This document shows, piece after piece, positions 41,026-49,249 of a stretch of DNA of 64,000 nucleotides (position 1 is its first letter; each line of letters opens with the position of its first letter). The notes under the pieces were generated by a model, which worked only from the letters and a program-made list of their open reading frames with translations, made no database searches and had not been told where the DNA came from. Source of the DNA: an uncultured Christensenellaceae bacterium (GTDB lineage: Bacteria > Bacillota > Clostridia > Christensenellales > Pumilibacteraceae); the NCBI GenBank assembly GCA_910587595.1, contig CAJULQ010000001.1, positions 124,001 through 188,000 on the forward strand, given 5' to 3'. A program made the position numbers and the translations under genes.

Positions 41026-42336
41026 TTACAAAATGTATTTTTTCAGATCGTGACTGCGCACGCGATCGCCGAGGTGATCGGAAACGTATTTTTGATCGAT
41101 GTGTACGTCCACTTCGGGATGATCGCCCGACGCGTTAAAGCTCAGATCTTCCAAAAGGCTTTCCATAATGGTGTGCAAGCGGCGCGCGCCGATATCTTCT
41201 TTTACGGTGTTGTCGTCCACCGCGATCTCGGCGATCTTGCGAATGGCGTCGTCCGCAAACGTGAGGCGGATATTATCCACGCCCAACATGGCCGCATATT
41301 GCCGCGTGATGGCGTTTTGCGTGCTCGTAAGGATCTGCACGAAATCATCGGCCGTTAGGCTGTGCAGTTCCACGCACACGGGGAAACGCCCTTGCAGTTC
41401 GGGGATAAGGTCGCTCACCGAACTCACGTGGAATGCGCCCGACGCAATAAACAGAATATAGTCGGTTTTGAGCGCGCCGTATTTGGTCATAACGGTGCTG
41501 CCTTCCACGATGGGCAAAATGTCGCGTTGCACGCCCTCGCGCGAAACGTCCGGACCGCCCGATGCGCCTTTGCCCGCGATCTTGTCGATCTCGTCGATAA
41601 AGATAACGCCTTGCTCTTCGGCGCGCTTTAACCCCTCGGCGTTGATGGCGTCGGTGTCTATGTGCTTTTCGGCCTCTTCCAACGTGAGAAGTTTCATGGC
41701 CTCTTTCACCGTCAGTTTGCGTTTCTTGCGTTTTTTGGGCAAGAAATCGCCGAAAATACTGCCGATGTTGATCTCCGCGCCGCTGCCGGGCATGATCTCC
41801 ATGGGCTTGGGAGAATCGTTCACCTCGATCTCCAACAAGTGTTCGTCGAGCTTGCCCGCTTTCAGCTCTTCCGCGATCTGCGCGCGCAACGCGCTTTCGG
41901 GCATGTCGGTGTTTTGCTTTTTGCGGCTTTGCACCAACGCGTCCGTGATCTTCTTTTCGGCCGACGCTTTGCTTTTCACTTCCACTTCGGCCAGCTTTTC
42001 TTCTTTGACAAGGCGCACGGCCACTTCGGCCAGATCGCGTATCATGGATTCCACGTCGCGCCCCACATACCCCACCTCGGTGAACTTGGTGGCCTCCACC
42101 TTAATAAAAGGCGCTTTGACAAGGCGCGCCAAGCGGCGGGCTATTTCCGTTTTGCCCACGCCCGTAGGGCCTTTCATGATGATGTTTTTGGGCGTGATCT
42201 CCCGACGGATGTCGTCGGGCAATTTACTTCTGCGGTAACGGTTGCGCAACGCCACCGCCACCGCTTTTTTGGCCTCGTGCTGACCGATGATGTATTTGTC
42301 CAATTCGTTTACGATCTGCTTGGGAGAAAATTCCAT
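41026..42336 (-). CDS. hslU: HslU (ClpY), ATPase of the HslUV protease
   Basis: AAA+ unfoldase that feeds substrates to HslV. The 436 residues begin FSPKQIVNELDKYIIGQHEAKKAV, with Walker A GPTGVGKTEIARRLA near 57, the I domain (about 105-240), Walker B VIFIDEIDKIA and the C-terminal EDIGARRLHTIMESLLEDLSF ending in ...KKYIL, the tail that docks into HslV. It is 1 base after hslV. Confidence 0.97.
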   Translation of the reverse strand: MEFSPKQIVNELDKYIIGQHEAKKAVAVALRNRYRRSKLPDDIRREITPKNIIMKGPTGVGKTEIARRLARLVKAPFIKVEATKFTEVGYVGRDVESMIRDLAEVAVRLVKEEKLAEVEVKSKASAEKKITDALVQSRKKQNTDMPESALRAQIAEELKAGKLDEHLLEIEVNDSPKPMEIMPGSGAEINIGSIFGDFLPKKRKKRKLTVKEAMKLLTLEEAEKHIDTDAINAEGLKRAEEQGVIFIDEIDKIAGKGASGGPDVSREGVQRDILPIVEGSTVMTKYGALKTDYILFIASGAFHVSSVSDLIPELQGRFPVCVELHSLTADDFVQILTSTQNAITRQYAAMLGVDNIRLTFADDAIRKIAEIAVDDNTVKEDIGARRLHTIMESLLEDLSFNASGDHPEVDVHIDQKYVSDHLGDRVRSHDLKKYIL

Positions 42337-42337
42337 G

Positions 42338-42871
42338 TTACACCTCCTCCACCGTAAGATTGCCGTTGGTGAATATACAAATGGACGATGCGATCTTCAT
42401 TGCCTCCACCGCGATCTCCTTGGCGTCCATTTGGGTGTGGAACGCCAACGCGCGCGCCGCCGCCAACGCATAGTTGCCGCCGCTGCCTATGGCGCATATG
42501 CCGTTTTCGGGTTCGATCACGTCGCCCACGCCCGAAACGACCAACAAATCGCGCTCGTCCGCCACGATCATCATGGCCTCCAATTGGCGCAAAATTTTAT
42601 CGCCCCGCCAAAGTTGCGCCAACTCCACCGCACTGCGCATGAGATTGCCGCTGTATTTGTGCAACATACCCTCGAAACGTTCGCTCAGCGTGAAAGCGTC
42701 CGCCACCGATCCGGCAAAGCCTATCACCACTTTATCGTCGTATAACCGCCGCACTTTCACGGCGTTGGATTTCATAACAACGCTTTGTCCCGCGGTGACT
42801 TGCCCGTCGCCCGCTATAACCGTTTTACCGTTCTTTTTCACGGCAACGATGGTCGTTCCTCTCAGTTCCAT
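42338..42871 (-). CDS. hslV: HslV (ClpQ), peptidase of the HslUV protease
   Basis: N-terminal nucleophile peptidase forming the two-tiered HslV core. The 177 residues start MELRGTTIVAVKKNGKTVIAGDGQVT; the Thr at position 6 aligns with Thr1 of E. coli HslV, so a five-residue propeptide must be removed. VVIGFAGSVADAFTLSERFE and the GSGGNYALAAARAL motif are canonical. ATG at 42871 has GGGAG seven bases upstream; an in-frame ATG at 42889 is less well placed. Confidence 0.95.
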   Translation of the reverse strand: MELRGTTIVAVKKNGKTVIAGDGQVTAGQSVVMKSNAVKVRRLYDDKVVIGFAGSVADAFTLSERFEGMLHKYSGNLMRSAVELAQLWRGDKILRQLEAMMIVADERDLLVVSGVGDVIEPENGICAIGSGGNYALAAARALAFHTQMDAKEIAVEAMKIASSICIFTNGNLTVEEV

Positions 42872-42908
42872 ATATCCACTCCCGTTCATTGTATTTCTTT
42901 TTGCCCTT

Positions 42909-42937
42909 AGTATAGCACACGCAAACGAGGAAATCAA
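42909..42937 (-). promoter_or_regulatory. Sigma-A promoter for hslVU-hisS
   Basis: -35 TTGATT (42937-42932), 17-base spacer, -10 TATACT (42914-42909). The -35 box covers the trmFO stop codon. Confidence 0.65.
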
Positions 42938-44256
42938 TTCAAATGATTGACTTTTTGAAATTCGCGCATACGCGCCAACGCGCGCGTCGCATATGCCTCT
43001 TTGCGTTTTTGCTTGTCGCGCACTATTTCCGCCAGCGGCGGCAAAATGCCGAAATTGGCATTCATGGGTTGAAAATCGGCATTGGGCGCCGTGAGGTAGC
43101 GATACAGCGCGCCTATGATCGTTTCCTCCGGAAAGACGAGCGGCTCTTGCCCGCGGCACAGCCGCACGGCGTTGATACCGCACACCAACCCCGACGCGAT
43201 ACTTTCCACATACCCCTCCACGCCGCTGAGTTGCCCCGCGATAAAGGTGTTGGGGGAACGCCGCAACCGCCCCGACGCGTCTAACTCGCGCGGCGCGTTG
43301 ATATAAGTGTTGCGGTGCATAACACCGTAACGCAAAAATGTGGCGTTTCGCAACGCGGGAATAAGCGAAAACACCCGCTTTTGCTCGCCGAATTTCAGAT
43401 TGGTTTGAAACCCCACCAGATTGTACATGGTTTTTTGCGCGTTTTCGGCGCGCAACTGCACCACGGCATACGGACGTTTGCCCGTTTGCGGATCGGTAAA
43501 TCCCACGGGGCGCAAAGGCCCGAATCGAATGGTGTCGGCGCCACGCTCCGCCATGATCTCGATGGGCATGCACCCCTCGAAAATTTCGCGTTTGTCGAAA
43601 TCGTGCAACTGCGCCCGCTCGGCCGCCACCAATTCCGCCACGAACTTTTCATATGTTTCTTTATCGAGCGGGCAATTGATATAGTCGCCCTCGCCTTTGC
43701 CGTAGCGGCTGGCTGTGAAAGCGCGCGACATATCGATGCTTGCCGCGTCCACCACGGGCGCCGCCGCGTCGTAAAATCCCAACGACTGCCCCACCAAACG
43801 CCGCAACGCGTCGTTCATGCCGCCTTGCGTAAGAGGCCCCGTGGCGATCACCGTGATCTCGTCTTGCGAGAAATCGGCCGCCGTTTGCGTCTGCACAAAA
43901 ATACGGGGATGTTCCCGCACCGCCGCCGTAACGCGCGCCGAAAACATATCGCGATCTACCGCCAGCGCGCCGCCCGCCGGCACGCGCACCTCTTGCGCCA
44001 CGCTAAGCAACAAACAATCCAACAATCGCAACTCGGCTTTGAGCAAGCCGCCCGCCGTATCAGGTTGCTCCGACTTCAACGAATTGGAGCAAACGAGCTC
44101 GGCAAAATCGGCATTGCGGTGCGCCGGCGAATAAGACAGCGGCTTGCTCTCGATCAAACGCACGCGAAAACCGCTTTGCGCGATGCGATAAGCCGCCTCG
44201 CACCCCGCCAGCCCCGCGCCGATCACCGTAACGTCCGCTTTGTCCGTTTTGCCCAC
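42934..44256 (-). CDS. trmFO: TrmFO, methylenetetrahydrofolate-tRNA uracil-54 methyltransferase
   Basis: Flavoenzyme that makes m5U54 in tRNA using methylene-THF. The 440 residues have the FAD dinucleotide motif VIGAGLAGCEAAYR near residue 11, the AELVCSNSLKS segment, and the C-terminal FIAGQLSGVEGYVESIASGL. The start is GTG at 44256, right after the topA stop. In Bacillus xerC (codV) follows trmFO; here hslV follows directly. Confidence 0.96.
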   Translation of the reverse strand: MGKTDKADVTVIGAGLAGCEAAYRIAQSGFRVRLIESKPLSYSPAHRNADFAELVCSNSLKSEQPDTAGGLLKAELRLLDCLLLSVAQEVRVPAGGALAVDRDMFSARVTAAVREHPRIFVQTQTAADFSQDEITVIATGPLTQGGMNDALRRLVGQSLGFYDAAAPVVDAASIDMSRAFTASRYGKGEGDYINCPLDKETYEKFVAELVAAERAQLHDFDKREIFEGCMPIEIMAERGADTIRFGPLRPVGFTDPQTGKRPYAVVQLRAENAQKTMYNLVGFQTNLKFGEQKRVFSLIPALRNATFLRYGVMHRNTYINAPRELDASGRLRRSPNTFIAGQLSGVEGYVESIASGLVCGINAVRLCRGQEPLVFPEETIIGALYRYLTAPNADFQPMNANFGILPPLAEIVRDKQKRKEAYATRALARMREFQKVNHLN

Positions 44257-44258
44257 CG

Positions 44259-46514
44259 TTATTCCGCCTTTGCCTTATACTTGCATGTTTTGGACGCACA
44301 CACGCAGTAAGCGCCGTCTTTATACGTGCGCGCCAACAAATGACTGCCGCATTCGGGGCACACGCCTTTGGCCACGGGCGCATTGGCCGTAAAGCGGCAT
44401 TCGGGATAGCCCGTGCAACCGTAAAACGTGGACCCGCGCATGGTTATCTTTTTCATGGGTTTGCCGCACTTGGGGCACGGCTCGCTATGCACTTCTTCCG
44501 TTTCGGTCTTTTTCTCGATGTTCACAATGTTTTTGCATGCGGGATATCCGGGGCATGCCAAAAACGGCCCGAACTTGCCTTGCTTTAACACCATAGTGCG
44601 CCCGCACTTGGAACATTTCACGTCCGACGTTTCTTCGCTCTGTTTGGGCGGCGCGGCCGGCTTGCCCGTTTCTTCGTCGAGGGGCAAGGTGGTGCGGCAC
44701 TTGGGATAATTGGGGCAAGCCAAAAACTTGCCGAACCGCCCCGACTTAATCACCATAAGCGTGCCGCAAGAAGGACACGGCACGTCCGTTTTCTGATCGG
44801 GCGTTTTCAAGCTGAAACTGTCCCCTAACGCCTCGGATATTTTCTCTTCGAAACCGTCGTAAAACTCGCCCACCACGCGTTGCCAGATCACGCCGCCGTC
44901 CTCGATATCGTCCAGCCGCTTTTCCATTTCGGCCGTGAACGTTACGTCCATGACTTCGGGGAAATACTTAATGAGCATATCGGTAACGTCCATACCGAGT
45001 TGCGTGGGCTTGATATATTTGCCCTCTTTTTCGGTATAACTGCGCGCCGCCAACAGCGTGACGGTGGGCGTGTAGGTGGCGGGACGCCCGATCCCTTTTT
45101 CTTCCATGGTTTTCACCAAACTCGCCTCGGTGAACCGCGCGGGCGGCTTGGTGAACTTTTGCTCGTATTTATACTGCAAAAAGTGCAGAATTTCTCCCTC
45201 GTGCAGATCGGGCAGTTTTCCCGACTCTTCCTCTTCTTCTTTGTTCTCGTCGGTATACATATTGTAAACGGCGGTGTAGCCGGCAAACAGCGGCGACTTG
45301 CCCGTTACTTTGAACCCGTAATCGCCCGCCGCGATATCCACCGACAGCGAGTTATACGTGGCCTCGCTCATCTGGCTGGCCATAAAGCGGTCGTAAATGA
45401 GCTTATATAATTTATAGTAATATTTGTTTACTGCGTCTTTGATACTTTCGGGCGTGCGGGCAAGCGAAATGGGGCGAATGGCCTCGTGCGCGTCTTGCGC
45501 GCCCTTTTTGGTGGCGTATACGTTGGGTTTGGCGGGAATGTATTTTTCGCCGAACTTTTGCGCAACGAACGCGCGCGCCTCGCGCATGGCGTCGTCCGAT
45601 ACGCGCGTGGAATCGGTACGGATATAGGTGATCAAAGCCACCTTGCCTTCCCCCGGCAACTCCACGCCCTCATACAGCGCTTGCGCCGCCGAAGAAGTCT
45701 GTTTCAGCGACATGCCCAACTTGTTGAGCGCGTCTTGTTGCATGGAACTCGTGATAAACGGCGCGGGCGGCTTGGACTTGGTGACCGACTTTTTCACATG
45801 GGTCACTTTGTATTCTTTGCCGTCGAGATCGGCGATCACTTCTTTGAGCGTTTGCTCATCGGGGATCTTGAACTTTTGTTTGCCGCGAGACGCGAGCGCC
45901 GCTTTGATGCGCGCGCCTTGCTCGTTGCGGAGCACCGAGAAAAACGGCCAGTATTCCTCCGGCTTAAAATTTAAGATCTCGCGTTCGCGTTCCACCACAA
46001 GGCGCAACGTTACCGACTGCACGCGCCCCGCCGACAGTTTGTTCTGTATCTTCTTGCACAGCACGGGGCTGAGTTTGTAACCCACCAAGCGGTCGAGCAC
46101 GCGGCGCGCTTGTTGCGCGTCCACCAAATTGATATCGATGGCGCGCGGGTGTTGCAATGCGCTTTGCACCGCTTTTTTGCTGATCTCGTTAAATTCGATA
46201 CGCACGGGGCTGTCTTGCGGTATGCCCAGAATGTGCGCCACATGCCAAGAAATGGCCTCGCCTTCGCGGTCCGGGTCGGTGGCGAGCAACACTTCGTCCG
46301 CTTTGGAAACGGCGCTCTTTAGCTGTTCCACCACGTCTTTTTTGTCGTCCATGATCACGTATTTGGGTTCGAAATCCTTTTTAACGTTCACGGCCAGCGT
46401 TTTGGCGGGCAAGTCGCGCACGTGCCCTTTGGTGGCAAACACCTTATAGCCGGGTCCCAAATATTTTTCCACCGTTTCCTTTTTGCCGATACCTTCGATG
46501 ACCACTAATTTCAA
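44259..46514 (-). CDS. topA: DNA topoisomerase I
   Basis: Type IA enzyme that relaxes negative supercoils. The 751 residues start with the TOPRIM domain (LVVIEGIGKKETVEKYLG and DPDREGEAISWH). The active-site Tyr lies in LITYIRTDSTRVS and GIGRPATYTPTV follows. The C-terminal part has four Cys4 zinc ribbons (CPSCG..., CSKCG..., CPKCG..., CPECG... pairs). I place the start at TTG 46514 behind AAAGGAG, which matches the family N-terminus. It lies between dprA and trmFO, as in Bacillus. Confidence 0.96.
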   Translation of the reverse strand: MKLVVIEGIGKKETVEKYLGPGYKVFATKGHVRDLPAKTLAVNVKKDFEPKYVIMDDKKDVVEQLKSAVSKADEVLLATDPDREGEAISWHVAHILGIPQDSPVRIEFNEISKKAVQSALQHPRAIDINLVDAQQARRVLDRLVGYKLSPVLCKKIQNKLSAGRVQSVTLRLVVEREREILNFKPEEYWPFFSVLRNEQGARIKAALASRGKQKFKIPDEQTLKEVIADLDGKEYKVTHVKKSVTKSKPPAPFITSSMQQDALNKLGMSLKQTSSAAQALYEGVELPGEGKVALITYIRTDSTRVSDDAMREARAFVAQKFGEKYIPAKPNVYATKKGAQDAHEAIRPISLARTPESIKDAVNKYYYKLYKLIYDRFMASQMSEATYNSLSVDIAAGDYGFKVTGKSPLFAGYTAVYNMYTDENKEEEEESGKLPDLHEGEILHFLQYKYEQKFTKPPARFTEASLVKTMEEKGIGRPATYTPTVTLLAARSYTEKEGKYIKPTQLGMDVTDMLIKYFPEVMDVTFTAEMEKRLDDIEDGGVIWQRVVGEFYDGFEEKISEALGDSFSLKTPDQKTDVPCPSCGTLMVIKSGRFGKFLACPNYPKCRTTLPLDEETGKPAAPPKQSEETSDVKCSKCGRTMVLKQGKFGPFLACPGYPACKNIVNIEKKTETEEVHSEPCPKCGKPMKKITMRGSTFYGCTGYPECRFTANAPVAKGVCPECGSHLLARTYKDGAYCVCASKTCKYKAKAE

Positions 46515-46553
46515 GTGTCTGTTTCTCCTTTCACGGTTTTGTGCCACCGCCCG

Positions 46554-47633
46554 TTAAACGGGCGCATACACGTTGGGCGCTTTTTTCTCGATCACGCGTT
46601 TTATCTCCATGCCCGACAACAGCGCCGACAGTTTGGCGGGCGTAATTTGCGCGCTTTCCACCAACGCGTCGAAGTTCGTAACGCCCGACTGCAATAAGTT
46701 ATAAATCTTTTGTTCGAAAATGTCAAGCGCAACAACGCGTGGTTTTTTCTCGATTTTTGTATACGATATGCCCAATGTATCGCAAATATCCGTTGCACAT
46801 AGGGCGGGCACGGCGCCGTCGTACAACAAACGGTTGCTGCCTACGGCGGTTTTACTCAAAATACTGCCCGGTACGGCGAACACCGTGCGCCCTTGTTCGG
46901 CGGCATAGTCGGCCGTGATGAGCGCGCCGCTCCCTTTGCCCGCCTCCACCACCACCGTGCCCATGGAAAGTCCGCTTATGATACGGTTGCGGGCGGGAAA
47001 CGTGTAGCGCGTGGCATCGCACCGCGGCGCGTATTCGGACACGATCAAACCGCCCGACGCCACGATCTCGTCGTGCAACCCTTGGTTAAAGGGCGGCGTA
47101 ACGCACTGCAGACCGCTGCCGAGCACCGCCACCGTTTTGCCGTTTGCCCGCAAGGCAGCGCGATGCGCATAGCTGTCTATGCCCAACGCCAAGCCGCTCG
47201 CCACCGTAACGTTGTGTTCGCACAACTCGGTTGCCAACCGATAGGCGGCCTCTTTGCCGTACGCGCTGCATTGCCGCGTTCCCACCACGGCCACCGTAGG
47301 GGTATGCAGCAAAGACACGTTGCCGCGGCAATACAAAAAGGGCGGCGCAACCACCTCTTTTTGCCGCAAAGGCAACGGGTAGCGATTAAATGACACGACG
47401 AGCATACCGCCGTCGCGCAACTTTTCCGTTTCGTGCGATAAAAAATCCACATTGCGAAAACGCACCAGCGCGTCGTACGTTTTTTCGCCGAAAAGCGTTT
47501 TATCGGTGATCGTGTTGCCTACGCCGCTCCACAGCTCCCACGGCGTGTAACGTTCGGACAGCTTATGAAAACGGCGGGCGGACAATCCCGAAAAACCCAA
47601 CCAAAAATATAAAATGTCTTCGGTGATCTCCAT
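46554..47633 (-). CDS. dprA: DNA processing protein DprA
   Basis: Loads RecA on incoming single-stranded DNA during transformation and is also kept in many species not known to be competent. The 359 residues have an N-terminal SAM/HhH-like region, the Rossmann core with VAVVGTRQCSAYGKEAAYR, SGLALGIDSYAH, FPARNRIISGLS and VVEAGKGSGALITADYA, and a C-terminal winged helix (about 300-355). It lies 4 bases after comM. Confidence 0.95.
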   Translation of the reverse strand: MEITEDILYFWLGFSGLSARRFHKLSERYTPWELWSGVGNTITDKTLFGEKTYDALVRFRNVDFLSHETEKLRDGGMLVVSFNRYPLPLRQKEVVAPPFLYCRGNVSLLHTPTVAVVGTRQCSAYGKEAAYRLATELCEHNVTVASGLALGIDSYAHRAALRANGKTVAVLGSGLQCVTPPFNQGLHDEIVASGGLIVSEYAPRCDATRYTFPARNRIISGLSMGTVVVEAGKGSGALITADYAAEQGRTVFAVPGSILSKTAVGSNRLLYDGAVPALCATDICDTLGISYTKIEKKPRVVALDIFEQKIYNLLQSGVTNFDALVESAQITPAKLSALLSGMEIKRVIEKKAPNVYAPV

Positions 47634-47637
47634 TGCG

Positions 47638-49167
47638 TCACTTCCAATAGCGGCGGTCTAAACTGCGATACTGCACCGCCTCGGCAATGTGCTCTGCCGT
47701 TACCGCCTCGCTGTGCGCCAGATCGGCCACGGTGCGCGCCACTTTCAATATGCGCGTGTAAGCGCGCGCCGACAGCCCCAAACCGTCGAACGCCGATTTG
47801 AGCATGGCTTGCGCCTCTGTATCCAAGGCGCAATATGTATGCAACATTTGCGACGTCATGGCGGCGTTGCAGTGCACGTCGGTGCCGCGGTAGCGCTCCG
47901 TTTGCAAGCGGCGCGCCTCGTCTACCCGCGCTTTTACCGCCGCCGAACTCTCGGCCGTCGTCGTGCTTGCCAGATCGTCGTAAGTCACGTTGTCCACCTC
48001 GATGTGCAGATCGATCCTATCCATGAGCGGGCCGGAAAGCCGCGCGTGGTATTTCTCGATCATGGCGGGCGTGCACGAGCATTCCCCGTGCGACGATCCG
48101 TAGTTGCCGCACGGGCAAGGATTCATGCTGGCCACCAACATAAAGTGCGCGGGATAGGAAACGGAACGTTGCGCGCGCGACACCGCAATCTTGCCGTCTT
48201 CGAGCGGTTGCCTAAGTATCTCCAACACCGAACGCGGATATTCGGGCAGTTCGTCCATAAACAAAACGCCGTTGTGCGCCAAGCTGATCTCGCCCGGTCG
48301 CGCGGCGGAACCGCCGCCCGTGAGCGCAATGCGGCTGGCCGTGTGGTGCGGCGTGCGAAAAGGCCGTCGCATCACAAGGCCCGTATCGTCCAAACAACCG
48401 GCCACCGAATGGATCTTGGTGGTTTCCAGCGCCTCGTCTAACGTCATTTCGGGCAAAATAGACGGCAAGCAACGCGCCAACATGGTCTTGCCGCCGCCCG
48501 GCGGGCCGATCATCAGCATGTTGTGGCCTCCCGCCGCCGCAATTTCCAACGCGCGTTTGGCCGCGTATTGCCCTTTCACATATTGCAGATCTTCGCCGTA
48601 TATCACGCTCGCCGCTTGCCGTGCGGCGTCCGCTTTGGGAACGGGCGCAACGATCTGCTCGCCGCGCACGTGCGCCACCGCCTCGCCGAGCGTGCGAAAA
48701 GCGTACACGTCCACCCCGTCTACAAACACCGTTTCGTTGCGGTTTTCCCACGGGATCATCAAATTTTTGTACCCCGCGCGCTTGGCTGCCAAGATCACGG
48801 GCAACACGCCGCGCACACGGCGCAGACCGCCGTCCAACGAAAGCTCGCCCACCAACACGGTGTCGGCAAGCCGCGTTACTTGTATTTGTCCCGTGGCCGC
48901 CAATAAAGCCATGGCGATGGGAAAATCATATAGCGGCCCCTCTTTTTTCACGTCGGCGGGCGCCAAATTTACGGTGATCCGTTGCGGCGTGAACAAAAAG
49001 CCGCTGTTTTTAATGGCGCTGCGCACGCGCTCTTTGCTCTCTTTGATGGACGCGTCGGGCAACCCCACCGTTTCCATACCGGGCAAGCCGGCGTGCATGT
49101 CCGCCTCCACGTCCACTTCGTAGCCGTTCAGCCCCGCCAACCCGAAACTTTTCACTTTTGCAAGCAT
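47638..49167 (-). CDS. comM: YifB/ComM-family Mg-chelatase-like AAA+ ATPase
   Basis: Hexameric helicase of the YifB/ComM family, which in Vibrio promotes branch migration during natural transformation. The 509 residues have an N-terminal Lon-protease-like S5 domain (1-190), the AAA+ domain with Walker A GPPGGGKTMLA and sensor LFMDELPEYPRSVLEILRQP, a Cys-rich NPCPCGNYG...CSCTP insert and the C-terminal helical domain. ATG at 49167 (MLAKVKSFG). It forms a comM-dprA-topA-trmFO group. Confidence 0.95.
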   Translation of the reverse strand: MLAKVKSFGLAGLNGYEVDVEADMHAGLPGMETVGLPDASIKESKERVRSAIKNSGFLFTPQRITVNLAPADVKKEGPLYDFPIAMALLAATGQIQVTRLADTVLVGELSLDGGLRRVRGVLPVILAAKRAGYKNLMIPWENRNETVFVDGVDVYAFRTLGEAVAHVRGEQIVAPVPKADAARQAASVIYGEDLQYVKGQYAAKRALEIAAAGGHNMLMIGPPGGGKTMLARCLPSILPEMTLDEALETTKIHSVAGCLDDTGLVMRRPFRTPHHTASRIALTGGGSAARPGEISLAHNGVLFMDELPEYPRSVLEILRQPLEDGKIAVSRAQRSVSYPAHFMLVASMNPCPCGNYGSSHGECSCTPAMIEKYHARLSGPLMDRIDLHIEVDNVTYDDLASTTTAESSAAVKARVDEARRLQTERYRGTDVHCNAAMTSQMLHTYCALDTEAQAMLKSAFDGLGLSARAYTRILKVARTVADLAHSEAVTAEHIAEAVQYRSLDRRYWK

Positions 49168-49185
49168 TCCGTACTTTCTCCGCAA

Positions 49186-49210
49186 CGCTTTCGACGCACC
49201 GCCGAAAGCG
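49186..49210 (-). other. Leader hairpin before comM
   Basis: CGCTTTCG...CGAAAGCG inverted repeat (8 base pairs, 9-base loop) located between the upstream terminator and the comM ribosome binding site; no T-run follows. Confidence 0.5.
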
Positions 49211-49238
49211 CTAAATCAAAGGGCGGATCGCTCCGCCC
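49211..49238 (-). terminator. Intrinsic terminator after the GT-C-like gene
   Basis: GGGCGGA-GCGA-TCCGCCC hairpin followed on minus by TTTGATTTAG. A GC-rich 7 bp stem with a tetraloop, 12 bases after the gene's stop codon. Confidence 0.75.
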
Positions 49239-49249
49239 GTAGTGTATGG

